Shown here: piece after piece, positions 1 to 10,800 of the stretch
How positions within the stretch are numbered: position 1 is the first letter of the stretch
Layout: each line of letters starts with the position of its first letter
NCBI RefSeq assembly: GCF_000699445.3
Contig: NC_067200.1
Location: forward strand, 1,838,450 to 1,902,449
DNA from: Schistosoma haematobium
Taxonomy: Eukaryota > Platyhelminthes > Trematoda > Strigeidida > Schistosomatidae
DNA length: 64,000 bases
Direction: 5' to 3'
Program-made: the position numbers and the translations under genes
The notes under the pieces: model-generated
Database searches by the model: none
What the model was told of the DNA's origin: nothing
The model's input: the letters and a program-made list of their open reading frames with translations, nothing else

Positions 1-74
1 TAATATACTTAAACTATATTTGTCAAATAAAAATCGATTAATGATATGGTTACATAATATTTTGAGCAAAATAA

Positions 75-165
75 TCGATCGTGGATGTGCACTGTTGAAG
101 AGTCCCATAACTAGGACGAAACACCCGTCCAGTACTTCTAGGTATTCTATGGTAGTCTAGAGAAG
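75..165 (+). repeat. hammerhead SINE fragment
   Basis: GTGGATGTGCACTGTTGAAG, AGTCCCATAACTAGGACGAA and ACACCCGTCCAGTACTTC. The core reads TTGAAGA instead of CTGANGA, so it is probably inactive. Confidence 0.75.
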
Positions 166-419
166 TTAACAGTTTAGAAATCGACATTTGAATGCATTTG
201 AATAGATGATACAATGAATTGACATATGTAGATGACAAGAACCAGGTAGACCAAATATTCAAGAAGGCCGCCCTTAGATTTCATTGTTGACAATATTGAG
301 TATCTCAGAAAGAGAAAAAAAAAGTGATTCTATTTCTACTTTTTAATTAATAAAACAATAAACGATTAATATAGAAACTGTATTTTCATTGTTATTAGAT
401 TCACTACCAGATTTCTTCT
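166..419. other. no feature seen
   Basis: AT-rich sequence between a SINE fragment and an RTE fragment. 936-1167 and 2646-2811 are similar. Confidence 0.6.
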
Positions 420-935
420 TCAAAGTATTTTAAAAAACTTATCAGTCAGGCAGGTAACACTTTTGTCAATCAACATCAAAGTCAGAATTTTCAAGACAGT
501 TCTAATGTATGGGGCGAAAACCTGGAGAACTACGAAAGCGATCATCCAGAAGATAAAAGTGTTTATTAACAGTTGTCTACACAAAATACTTGGGATCCGT
601 TGACCAGACATTATCAGCAACAACCTTCTGTGGGAGAGAACAAACAAGAGTGCAGTAGAGGAAAAAATCAGCAAGAAGCACTGGAAGTCGATAGGACACA
701 CATCGAAGAAAGCATCCAACTGTGTCACAAGGCAAGCCCTCATATGGAATCCTCAAGGCTGAAGGAAAAGAGGAAGACCAAAGAACATATTAGGCCAAGA
801 AATGGAGACAGACATGAGTAAAATGAACAAAAATTGGATAGAACTAGATAGGAAAGCCCATGACAGAGTGGGTTGGAGAATGCTGGTCGGCAGCCTATGC
901 TCCATTGGGAGTAACAGGCTTAAGTAAGTAAATAA
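420..935 (+). mobile_element. SR2-type RTE retrotransposon, 3' fragment
   Basis: Frame-broken C-terminal end of an RTE polyprotein: [52 protein letters not shown]; then a 3' end with TAAG repeats. Several stops and shifts; a fossil copy. Confidence 0.8.
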
Positions 936-1167
936 GTGTTTATTATTGGTTCTTTCGAGCTAATTGTAGAATGATATAAATTTACTGATATCTCAGGTTT
1001 TCTTCCTTTAGTTAGCAAACTTAAATCTTAGAGGAATACCTTAACTTCTTCCTGTTATTCAGCATTTAGTTTTGATTCCGTTCTCTGATACCAAAACGAC
1101 ATTATAATATTCTCTAAATTAGGAAAATATACTTTTTAAAATAACAATTTAATAATAATCAAACAGA

Positions 1168-1610
1168 TTCTAGCTTCAACATAGTCTACATTCAATTGAA
1201 TCATGATTTCAATCAATGAAATTTCTAAAATAATCACCTGCTCACTAATGACTGACTTCAAGAGATACTCCCGGAGTTCTAGTGAGAAGTCGTTACCAGT
1301 GGAGTTCAACCACGTCTGTTGTCAGATATCAACTCACTGAAGACAATGGTGTATGGTGGCGAAACTTCGTGGATTGGTTGAAGTTAGACATTAACACTGT
1401 TAGATGCCAGCCGGTTCAGTGGTTTAGTTGATTAAGCGCCTGGCGCGAGACTGATAGGTCCTGGATCTGAATCTCACGGGGTGCAGGATCGTGGATGCGC
1501 ACTGCTGAAGAGTCCCACACTAGGATGAAACGACCATCCAGTGTTTCCAGGTCTTTCCATAGTGGTCTAGTTTCAAATGACTCATGATTTCAATCCGTGA
1601 AATATTCCAT
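1168..1610 (+). repeat. tRNA-derived hammerhead SINE, near full-length with overlapping ends
   Basis: Order: tail (AATTGAATCATGATTTCAAT, 1195-1214), 5' body (GCTCACTAATGACTGACTTC), tRNA-like head (CAGCCGGTTCAGTGGTTTAG...GGATCTGAATCTC), hammerhead (1499-1544), tail again (GACTCATGATTTCAATCCGT at 1580). The tail motif recurs after 381 bp, so this is one monomer plus part of a second. Confidence 0.85.
1499..1544 (+). ncRNA. hammerhead ribozyme motif, near-intact
   Basis: Core CTGAAGA at 1505-1511 and GAAAC at 1527-1531. Stem I GCACTG/CAGTGT (6 pairs, one G-U). Stem II GTCC/GGAT with one wobble. Predicted cleavage after ATC (1536-1538). Stem III has lost one pair (C/A). Type I topology with minimal helix III as in schistosome hammerheads. 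Confidence 0.7.
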
Positions 1611-1799
1611 TTATTTAAACCTGTCACTTAAATAAAAATCAATATTAACTAGGTTAACCGTTCAAGGTCACCAAATCATTTGTCATTATGAATCATTAAA
1701 ATCTGATTGGTTATTTACAATGTAAATATCGATCGATATTATCGATATATAAAAGAGGTTCATATTGAACTTTCTATTAAATAAATAAAACAATGAATG

Positions 1800-2075
1800 A
1801 TTTATATCAGATGAGTTTTTGTGGTTATTATAGTAATTTCAATGGTGAAGATCATGAGTCAGTTGAAGCTAAATCACTATAGAAAACCTGGAAACACTGT
1901 ATGGCTGGTTTATCCTAGTATGAGACTCTTCAGCAGTGTGCATTTACGATCTTGCACGTAGGATTGTGAATCCAGGACTTATCGGTCTCACGTGCGATCA
2001 ATTAACCTCTAGATCACTGAGCAGGTCATCATTCAACGGTATTCATGTCTAACTTCAACCGATATTTCAGTAACA
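1800..2075 (-). repeat. hammerhead SINE copy, degenerate
   Basis: Plus strand: CATGAGTCAGTTGAAGCTAA, ATCCTAGTATGAGACTCTTC, AGCAGTGTGCATTTACGATC, tRNA-like AATCCAGGACTTATCGGTCT and AACCTCTAGATCACTGAGCA. GAAAC has become TAAAC. Confidence 0.78.
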
Positions 2076-2307
2076 CCAATACTGAAAATTAAATTCACTA
2101 CTTTGAAGTATTCAACTTAAGAATGATCATAAACATTTTTGTAAGTGAATCAAACTTATAAAAAGAGAACCTAGAACGTAAAATTTATTTCTAGATGACA
2201 TTTTCTTTACACAGATACTAACTACAGTAAATGAATGTGACTAATGTTAACTAACATAAGCACAAGAGAAATGTATGATAAATTATAAAAAGTTATTAAA
2301 TGGAATT

Positions 2308-2450
2308 TCATAGGACACGCGTCTCGTCCTATTTGGGACTCGTCAGTTGAATGTACCTGCATTCTATAGTTGATGTTCATTCGGAGACTCAAACCCAGTA
2401 CCGTCCGCTCCAAACGTCATCGAGTTATCCACTTAGCTACTGAGGCCTAA
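2308..2450 (-). repeat. Smα-type SINE, tRNA head and hammerhead
   Basis: Minus strand: GGCCTCAGTAGCTAAGTGGA (A box), GTACTGGGTTTGAGTCTCCG (B box), GAATGAACATCAACTATAGA, then hammerhead CTGACGAGTCCCAAATAGGA with CGAGACGCGTGTCC. The core GAAAC reads GAGAC, so cleavage is unlikely. Confidence 0.85.
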
Positions 2451-2512
2451 TAGCTACTTGCTTGTGCAATGGGATTGAGTTTAAATCCACTTGGTAATGT
2501 TTACTTAAATGT

Positions 2513-2645
2513 TCCTGTCCTGGATTCCACTGCTAGCCACCATCCATCTTTGCTTATAATACTTGTGAACTAAGGCTATATCGAGGTAATACGCACGGTA
2601 TGCACATGTGCTAATAAGAGACTGATCAATCACTGATCGACCGAT
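2513..2645 (+). repeat. Smα-type SINE 3' half, opposite orientation
   Basis: CTGTCCTGGATTCCACTGCT, AGCCACCATCCATCTTTGCT and TATATCGAGGTAATACGCAC are the part of Smα that follows the hammerhead, here on the strand opposite to 2308-2450. Confidence 0.85.
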
Positions 2646-2860
2646 CGATCATCTATGGTATGATTTATAACCGAAGACTGAAATAATAGCTGAAAATCAA
2701 AGAATGAATTAGTTCACTATTCTGTAAGATATTAGTTGCATAGACAGTATCATTAATTAATATGTACCTATCATATATATAGGTACATATATTTCTACGT
2801 GATAACTACTAAGTAACTAGATTATATGCATATTCATATTCCTTTTATTACAAGCTTCTA

Positions 2861-3372
2861 CTTGGCGAAGCCAGGGTCGCTTTCCTACAATTGAAGAACA
2901 TATGGAACTCAAAACAACTTTCAACCAATATCAAAGTGAGAATCTTCAATACGAATGTCAAGGCAATTCTACTGTATGGAGCTGAAACTTGGAGAACTAC
3001 AACAACCACAATCAAGAAGGTACAAGTATTTATAAATAGCTGTCTACGCAAGATACTCAACATTCATTGGCCGGATACCATCAGCAATAGCCTTCTGTGG
3101 GAGAGAACAAACCAACTTCCAGCTGAAGAAGAAATTAGGAAAAGACGATGGAAATGGATAGGACATACAGTACGCAAATCGTCAAACTGCATCACGAGAC
3201 AAGCCCTAACTTGGAATCCTGAGGGAAGGCAGAAAAGAGGAAGGCCAAAGAACACATTACGTCGGGAAATAAAAGCAGATATGGAAAGGATTGCCCAGGA
3301 CAGGGTTGGACGGAGAATGCTGGTGAGGGGCCTATGCTCCTTTACGAGGAGTAACAGGCGTAATTAAGTAAG
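2861..3372 (+). mobile_element. SR2-type RTE, 3' fragment with open 158-aa frame
   Basis: 5'-truncated copy. The frame 2891-3367 reads [54 protein letters not shown] and [10 protein letters not shown], the typical C-terminus of the schistosome RTE protein, followed by the TAAG-type tail. A short deletion removes the stretch between the ADMERI and AQDRVG segments. Preceded at about 2812-2856 by a scrap of the LTR sequence also seen at 15270. Confidence 0.88.
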
Positions 3373-3414
3373 TAAGTTGCTTCAAATTCTTACATAAATT
3401 TTATTTTATACATT

Positions 3415-4080
3415 CAATATGAAAACTTCGAGGAACTCTTGAATAGGCCAACTCCATTGAATCCACCGGACATCGATGTAACACACGCAGATCTTCCTAT
3501 AAATGTCACTTCATCAACAACGGAAGAAATGAGGATGGCCATCGAACTGATCAAGAGTGGGAAAGCAGTAGGACCTGACAATATACAAGCTGAAGCACTC
3601 AAATCAGACATAGAAATAAATGAATGGATGGTAAGTGTTCTATTCAGGAGGATTTAGGAGAAGGAACAAGTACCACCGACAGACTGGAAAGAAAGACACC
3701 TCATCAATGTTTCAAATAAAAAAGATCTCAGAAAGTTTAAGAACTACAGAGGCATCACACTACTATCTTCACCATGACATGCTTTCAACAAAGCGTTACT
3801 GAACCAGATGAACAATTCAGTACACACCCAACTTCAAAATCAACAGACTGGTTCTATAAAGATCGGTCGTACTCAGACCAAATCATGATCCTACGAACCA
3901 TCTTTGAATAATCAGTTGAATGGAATTCGTCACTATACATCAACTTCCTTGACCATGAGAAAACATTTAACAGTGTGTATAGGCGAATCCTATGGAACCT
4001 TCTTTTCAACATTATTGAATGATTAGCTGAGAACATCATCAACATCATACGGTATTCATATGATTGATCCAGAATACATG
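3415..4080 (+). mobile_element. SR2-type RTE, RT N-terminal fragment
   Basis: FEELLNRPTPLNPPDID, LIKSGKAVGPDNIQAEALKS, EKEQVPPTDWKERHLI, NYRGITLLSSP and IEWNSSLYIN-like pieces. This is the start of the RT domain, with frameshifts and stops. It lies directly after a 3' terminal fragment of the same family, so the two are separate insertions or a rearranged copy. Confidence 0.82.
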
Positions 4081-4420
4081 ATTAAAATATACATTCATTG
4101 AATGTTGTTAAGTTAATAAATTACTTCGAACTCCATTTATACATAGATGAATAGAACAACAAAATTTCTACAAATGATTATCATATGTATAATTCATCTA
4201 ATTAGATGAATGATGATCTTGATCTGAATTTATTGTTTATTCAAAGAACCAAAAATCAATAAACAAATATTACCAATACCCTAACACAAAGTATTCAAGT
4301 TTCGAGTATCAATAATGCAAACTTACTTTTATTAAAATGTTGTTATGTGTGTGTGTGTACATATGTACCTAGTAACTAGAATATAATGAATTCAATTGTT
4401 TAATCAAGCATAAATGTCTA

Positions 4421-5516
4421 ACTCTGTTTGTAGCCTTTCTAGGATTATTATCGATCTTAAGCCCAAGTAAAGCAGAAGGATTGGGCATGGGATTGGTGAC
4501 TCTAACCCATAGGAAACAATCTTGCTAAAACAACGTTAATCAGAATAAGTAATTTAAACTACTTAAACTCTAGCCTCTGAGTTGAACGATTTTCATTCAG
4601 AAGAATTATGACGCCTCATGGTGAAAGTCAAGATTCTTCGGAAGTCACGAGGCTGATGTTCATTCTAACAACCAGAACAACAAATATTATAGGTACATGG
4701 AACGTCCAAACAATGTGGGAGACCGGAAAGACTAGTCAAATAAAAACGGAAATGAGGAGATACAAATTGGAAGTACTCAAAATCAGCGAAACCCATTGAA
4801 CTCAAGTTGGACAGAATATATTGGATACGAGGGAGATACTGGTGTACTTCGTTCACGAAGAGAAAAATGCTCCACATACTCAGGCAGTTGCTCGGATGCT
4901 GTCCAAAGAAGCACGAAATGCACTTGTTTGTTTCCACACAAACGTATACACAAAGCTACATGGATCTCACCGGACCACAACCACAGAGAACCAGATAGAT
5001 CATATTTGCATCAATAAAAAACTCCGAAGGACAATGGAAGATGTGAGAACCAGGAGAGGTGCTGACATAGCTTCAGATTATCACCTGGTGGTGCCCAAGA
5101 TGAAATTAAAGGAAACACTGGACAACTAGATAAACATCATTAAAAAGATTCAATACAGCCTTCCTTCGAGGTACTGACAAACCCAACGAATTCAAGATAA
5201 CTGTCAACAACAGGTTCCAAGCCTTGCAGAATCTACTCAAAGAAGAAACTACTATGAAGGACAACTGGAAAGGCATCGGAGAAACCTTAACTTCAAAGTG
5301 TCAGGAGATTCTGGGTGGCAAAAAGCATCATCATAAGGAATGGATTTTTATCGAAACCTTTGACCAGATCAAAGAAAGGAAGAACAAGAAGACAGCAATT
5401 AACAGCAACAGAACAAGAGTAGAGAAAGTCAAGGAACAAGCAGAATAAATGCACAGGGTTGGATGAAGAATGCTAGTTGGCAGCCTACGCTCCTCCATGA
5501 AGGATAACAGGGGTAA
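4421..5516 (+). mobile_element. SR2-type RTE, internally deleted copy
   Basis: Starts at the family 5' end (ACTCTGTTTGTAGCC, shared with 55814) and includes the leader and endonuclease N-terminus (TNIIGTWNVQTMWETGKTSQ, EVLKISETHW). It jumps near 4920 to FPHKRIHKATWISPDH, continues through RTMEDVRTRRGADIASDYHL and HHHKEWIFIETFDQIKERK, then at about 5450 jumps again to the protein's last residues (QGWMKNASW / CSS-type end). Most of the RT domain is missing while both ends remain. Confidence 0.82.
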
Positions 5517-5880
5517 CAATCTCCACATCTGCATGAAAATTATAATGTACTCACTAGTGACTAGCTTTGAGATGAAATTTCTGGAGTTCTAATGAAAAGC
5601 CGTGCCGAAGATAGTTCAATCGTATCGGATGCGGGGAACGTACCCATCAATAACAATGGATGTTGGTCGCGTAACATCGTGGATTGATTACAGTCGAATG
5701 TTCACGTTCAGGATCGAAGGTCGTGAGTTCGTTCCTTCGAGTTTAAATCGTGGATTTATATTGCTGAAGAGTCCTATACCAGGACAAGACAGCCGCCTAG
5801 TGCTTTCAGGTTTTCAGTAGTTGTCTAACTTGAATCGGTTTGTGATTCAACAATCTCCACAATCCCATAGTGATATCAAA
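5517..5880 (+). repeat. hammerhead SINE copy with direct terminal overlap
   Basis: CAATCTCCACA occurs at 5517 and again at 5851 (334 bp apart), bracketing CTCACTAGTGACTAGCTTTG, a modified head region, the hammerhead remnant CTGAAGAGTCCTATACCAGG (GAAAC to AAGAC) and the tail. Abuts the SR2 fragment. Confidence 0.75.
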
Positions 5881-6009
5881 ATTATTAGAAATATCAAATT
5901 GTTTGGCAAAATTCAATGCATTGAAAGAGGTTTTCATCATTAAATGAAATGGGATAAATATATATTATTTGTAGTGTAACAAATATACTCTAAAAATACA
6001 ACACAATTT

Positions 6010-6125
6010 AAATAATTTCAATAGTTGAGATCATGAACCGATTGATGTTAGACCACCATTAAAAACCTGTAAGCATTGGACGGCCGTTTCGTTCTATTGT
6101 GGGACTCCTCAGTCAGAACGAACAT
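6010..6125 (-). repeat. hammerhead SINE fragment
   Basis: CATGAACCGATTGATGTTAG, TTGGACGGCCGTTTCGTTCT and ATTGTGGGACTCCTCAGTCA. Core CTGAGGA and GAAAC present; stem II has a C/A mismatch and stem I is not paired. Confidence 0.75.
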
Positions 6126-6317
6126 GGATTTAGATTAATATAAATTCATCATTATATGCCATGGTTTCTCATTACTCATTACATCACCCACCTCTTATAA
6201 TTTTTTTATTCGAACACCAAATTAACTCCGATCTATTCTTGAACAAACACATATATATAGTTGTTATTGATTAACTTTGTCATTCCAATTCTTTCCTATC
6301 AACAGTTCATTTTATGC

Positions 6318-6552
6318 ACCAATTGAAGGTAGACCACCATGGAAAACCTGGAAACATTGGATGGTTACTTCATTCTAGTATGGGACTCCTCAGCGGTGCG
6401 CATCCACAACCCTACTGCGGGACTCGAACCCAGGACCTATCGGTCACGTGCGCGAACGCTTAACCTCTAGACCACTGAATCGGTCTAACTTCAACTAATC
6501 CACGAAATTTAGCCACCATCTACTATCTCACAACAAACTCGGTTGAACTCCA
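6318..6552 (-). repeat. hammerhead SINE copy
   Basis: Tail, degenerate hammerhead (GAAAC lost), B box GGACTCGAACCCAGGACCTA and A-box region AACCTCTAGACCACTGAAT in minus orientation. Joined head-to-head with 6553. Confidence 0.8.
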
Positions 6553-6640
6553 GTTGAAGGAGTCCCATACTAGGACGAAACGGACATCTATTACTTCCAG
6601 GTTTTCCGTAGTGGTCTAGCTTTAATTGATTCATGATCTC
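6553..6640 (+). repeat. hammerhead SINE 3' part, opposite orientation
   Basis: TTGAAGGAGTCCCATACTAG, GACGAAACGGACATCTATTA and GTAGTGGTCTAGCTTTAATT. Plus-oriented hammerhead and tail attached to the minus-oriented copy at a TTGAAG junction. Confidence 0.78.
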
Positions 6641-6719
6641 ACATATTTAGTTGTAAACAGCTGATAAAAAATCATGAAATATAATGAATTCATATTTCCT
6701 GAATTGTCACCATAGTAGT

Positions 6720-6739
6720 TAGGAGAAGAAGAAGAAGAA

Positions 6740-6771
<32 letters not shown>

Positions 6772-6816
6772 AGAAGAAGAGGAGGAGGAAGAGGAAGAAG
6801 AAGAAGAAGAAGAGAA
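6720..6816 (+). repeat. (GAA)n/(GAG)n microsatellite
   Basis: About 97 bp of purine-only AGGAGAAGAAG... on the plus strand; potential triplex-forming polypurine tract. Confidence 0.95.
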
Positions 6817-7039
6817 AAAATTTAGTTTAAATTACCATATTGAAATAATAATAATCATCATTGATCTAATGTATGATTACAATAGTTCAATTCTAATCTT
6901 CTTTATAAACTTAAATCGTTTACAAGTGTACAATAATTATAGATTAGTACAAAGGTGTAAACTGATTTTAATCATGAACTGGAAATTAAATGAAATACTA
7001 TTGTAAATTATATTCATAACCTGTATTGTCAACAAGCAG

Positions 7040-7545
7040 TAATGTAGAGTAATGTCTAAACCTGTAAGACCGTGATTGAGAATCCAGAAATACTGAACGT
7101 CCGTTTTGTTCTAGTATAAGATTCCTCAGAAATGCCCATCAACAACCTCACATGTGAATGCTTGAACTCTAAATCACTGAACTACCATTTATCAGTGTGA
7201 ATTTTTAACTTCAACTAATTCATGATTTTGTACAACTGTTTATCGATTGCCTAAAGTGAATATTTATCTTACTCTCGACACAGATTGAACATCATTGGTC
7301 ACGACTTATAACTAGAACTCCAGGAGTTACATCTTGAAGATAGTTACTAGTTAGTATATAATGATTTTCAATTTGAGATTGTGCAAATGTTTGAAGTTCA
7401 TTGAAATAATGAACTGACAAATGATAGACCCTGATCATGGATGCACAATGATAAGGAGTCTCATACCAGGATAAGATGATCATCTAGTGTTTCCAGATTA
7501 TCAATCGTGATCTAACATTGATCAATTCATGATTTCATCAAAATG
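7040..7545. repeat. eroded hammerhead SINE pieces, both orientations
   Basis: 7064-7240 minus (CGTCCGTTTTGTTCTAGTAT, GATTCCTCAGAAATGCCCAT), 7265-7350 minus 5' body (GAACTCCAGGAGTTACATCT), 7430-7545 plus (AGGAGTCTCATACCAGGATA, GTGTTTCCAGATTATCAATC). Ribozyme cores destroyed. Confidence 0.6.
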
Positions 7546-7624
7546 TTAGATTAACTGAAATGATTTCTGTAATAACCATAAATGAATAAATGCAATGTGA
7601 ATAATCAGGAAGTTAAACATGAGT

Positions 7625-7823
7625 ACGCCCCCCCCCAAATGCCCTGGTACGGCCGAGAGTGGGGAAAGTCAACACTCGCTCTCGAAATGCTCTCACATGG
7701 TCACTTGCATTCAGCCACTTCCAGGGAAATCCTACTCATTTCCTTCTCATGGCGGGGGCGTTGCTTGTGAAATTGATAGGACGAACCAGGTTGGTGGACA
7801 TGGAGGTTCCACCTAGGGGAGTT
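7625..7823 (+). mobile_element. older short LINE derivative, left half (interrupted)
   Basis: Plus-oriented first half of an ORF-less derivative of the same LINE family. Begins CCCCCCCCCAAATGCCCTGG and runs to CACCTAGGGGAGTT, where the full-length element inserted. Continues at 11657. Confidence 0.85.
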
Positions 7824-10800
7824 ATTTATTTATTTAAACACATAAATATTGGTACAAGAGAGCGCCAATATATATGCGCCACACAAAACAATGAGAATTC
7901 GAAGAGAAAGAAAAAAAAGGTAAGAAGCGTGAAAAAAATAGAGAACAATAACGAAGAGGTTGGTATAAGGTAGATTAGTAATAATAATAGTAATAACGAG
8001 GGAACGGAAAGGTACATTCAGAAGAAATCTTTCAGTTAAGGAAGACACAACCACTTTTTATGAAGAAAGTAAAAGAACATTACAGCAGGATCGCCACTGG
8101 CTTCTATTCTGAGCCATATCTGATAACGTCTCTAGCCACTGTGTAGCACCATCTCTCGGACCCCAACCAGGGAGTCGTGAAGGACCGACACAAGCCAGTC
8201 CTTTGCAACTTTCTTTCATACCACGACACCATGTCATACACTGACCACCTCTCCGCTTCTTCCAACCAGTCCCAGAGTCGGCAAATAATGCACGACGTGG
8301 AATTCTCTGGGACAACATTCGTAGAACATGTCCAAGCCACTGAAGTCGATGTTTCAAGATGGTGAAACCAATTAGATTATTGTCTCTGCGCCCAAACACA
8401 CGATGCCGAACCTCTGCATAGCTGACATGGTGTTGCCACTGAATGTCAGCAATCCATCGGAGACAGCGATGATCGAACACAGAGAGTCGTCTAACGTCCT
8501 CAACTCGGAGAGACCAGGTTTCACAAGCATAGAGCAAAACTGCTCTCACCGACGCGTTGTAGATCCGACCTTTTACAGCCAGACTAACATCACGAAGGCG
8601 CCAAAGGTGGCCCAGATTGGCATAAGCCGCTCTGGCTTTCACTATTCGTGCATTGATCTCATCACTCATACCCCCACCAGCACTTATGCAGCTACCCAGA
8701 TACACGAACATCTCGACTACTTCTATCTGCTCACCGTCCAGGGTGAGTACAGGATTAGAATCCTGCCAGTCTTGTAGAAGTACTTTGCACTTGGAAGGTG
8801 CAAAGCACATACCATACCTACGGACATTGATTGTCAACTGATTAAGTGCGGATTGCATGGCTTGGGTATTATCGCACAGTAAGACAATATCATCCGCATA
8901 CTCAAGGTCGAGAAGTCTTTCTCCAGGCAACATATCCACACCACCATTACTTACATTCATCAGAGCTGTTTCCAGAATGTCATCGATGGCAAAGTTGAAG
9001 AGGAATGGTGAGATTGGGAAACCCTGTCTAACCCCACTGCTCGAATGGAACAATGGAGAGAGGTGGTTGTATGCCCTCACTCTGCCTGAGGTGTTTGTAT
9101 ATAGGGCTTTTAGGATGTTAATAAACTTCTCAGGCACACCCATCTTCAACTGACAATCCTAGAGAACAGCAATATCCAACGGATCGAAGGCAGTGCTGAT
9201 GTCAAGAAACACTACGATTGTTGGCCTTTGAAAAGTATGGCGGTGTTCTAACATTTGGCGGAGGGTAAAGATATGATCAATAAATCCTCGACCAGAACGA
9301 AACCCAGCCTGCTCCTCGCGAGTTAATCTTTCTCGGGTTTTGAACAACCTACGAAGTATGACGAAAGCCAATAGCTTGGACGCAATCGGAAGTAGACTTA
9401 TCCCCCGATAGTTGTTACAGGAACGAAGTGAACCCTTTTTAAAGATAGGGACAACTATCGACTCATTCCATGACGTTGGTACACTCTCTAGTTCCCAAAC
9501 CTTTGTAAACAACGTCGTCAATTCCTTAGTCAAAAAGTCACCACCATCTTTAAAAAGAGCCGGAGGTAAGTCATCTGGGCCAGGTGATTTGTAACGCTTC
9601 AAGAGTTGGAGTTCCTTGCGGACTTCCTCCTCATTTGGTGGATCAGTCGTCACCGGCCATGGAGGGCAGGACAGTCTGACCGATGTTGCCGGAGCAGCAG
9701 GCCAGTTGAACTGCCCTTCGAAAAATTCTGCCCATCGTCCAAGACGTCGATGGATGTTAGTGATTGGCATCCCATCATCCTCGCAGATTGTTTCACTCAC
9801 ACCAGACTTCTTGCTGCCAGTGGCTCGGATGAGTTGGAAGAGCTTCCGGTAGTTACCAGATGCAGCTGCTGCTTCCAGCTCATTAGCACGCTTCGACCAC
9901 CAGGCTTCTCGGTCCTTACGCAAGCTTTGCCCTATTTCCTTACGTAACATCCTTCGTTTGTGGTCGAACTCACGGTCACACGGAGTAGACCGACAGGCTT
10001 CAATGAGTTGTAAGGAGCCTGAAGAAACCCAGTGCTTATAAGCGGGACTTTTCGCGAACCCACAACTGACTGTACCCGTCATTTTCATGGCGTCATGCAA
10101 CTGCAACCAATGATCATCTATACTTTTCGGTGGAATGGTAGCTAGCCTAGAAACTAGCTCGGTTCAATACTTACTAGCAACAGAAGTTGCAACCAGCTTG
10201 CTAATATCAATCCGTTGATGGCGGTCACTTCGTTGCCCACTGAAAAGTAAGGTAAGATTGGCGCAGACCAAGGCATGGTCAGAGTCCAGATAGATACTCC
10301 AAAAGGAGCGGCAGTCTTGTACACAACCACGCCAGCGGTAGTTGATCGCGATGTGATCAATCTGAGTCCAGGCTTGAGATGCAGAGGGAGGACGCCAGGT
10401 GGCACATCGGCGATGACTGTGCCGAAAGTTAGTGCTAGCCAGAAACAGGTTGTGGTCTGTGCAAAGTTGCAGTAGACGGTCCCCGTTATCTGACCTGCGA
10501 CCAACGAGTCCCCATCGGCCACCTAAACGACTCTCTTCTGTGCCTAGATGTCCGACCTGAACATTCAAGTCTCCGGCTAGTACTACAATATCTGTCGAAC
10601 GCACTTTCTGGAGAAGAACTGATAACTGGTGGTAAAACTCATCCTTGATTGCATCCGGGCTGCAATCTGTCGGGGCATAGGCGGAGATGACGAAATGACA
10701 TCGTTTCTCACGCCGATTTCTTCTCACTTTGATGGAACTTTCTAATCTAACAGCACATAACTGACTGTTAATGGGGATCCAATCGACTAGTGCTGCCTCA

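Noticed and set aside
6720..6816. Poly-Glu/Lys/Arg coding sequence
   Set aside because: Simple purine microsatellite with no flanking open frame.
8403..8777. 124-codon plus-strand frame over the LINE
   Set aside because: Antisense shadow of the reverse transcriptase ORF on the minus strand.
9606..9947. 113-codon plus-strand frame
   Set aside because: Also a shadow of the LINE ORF; no domain.
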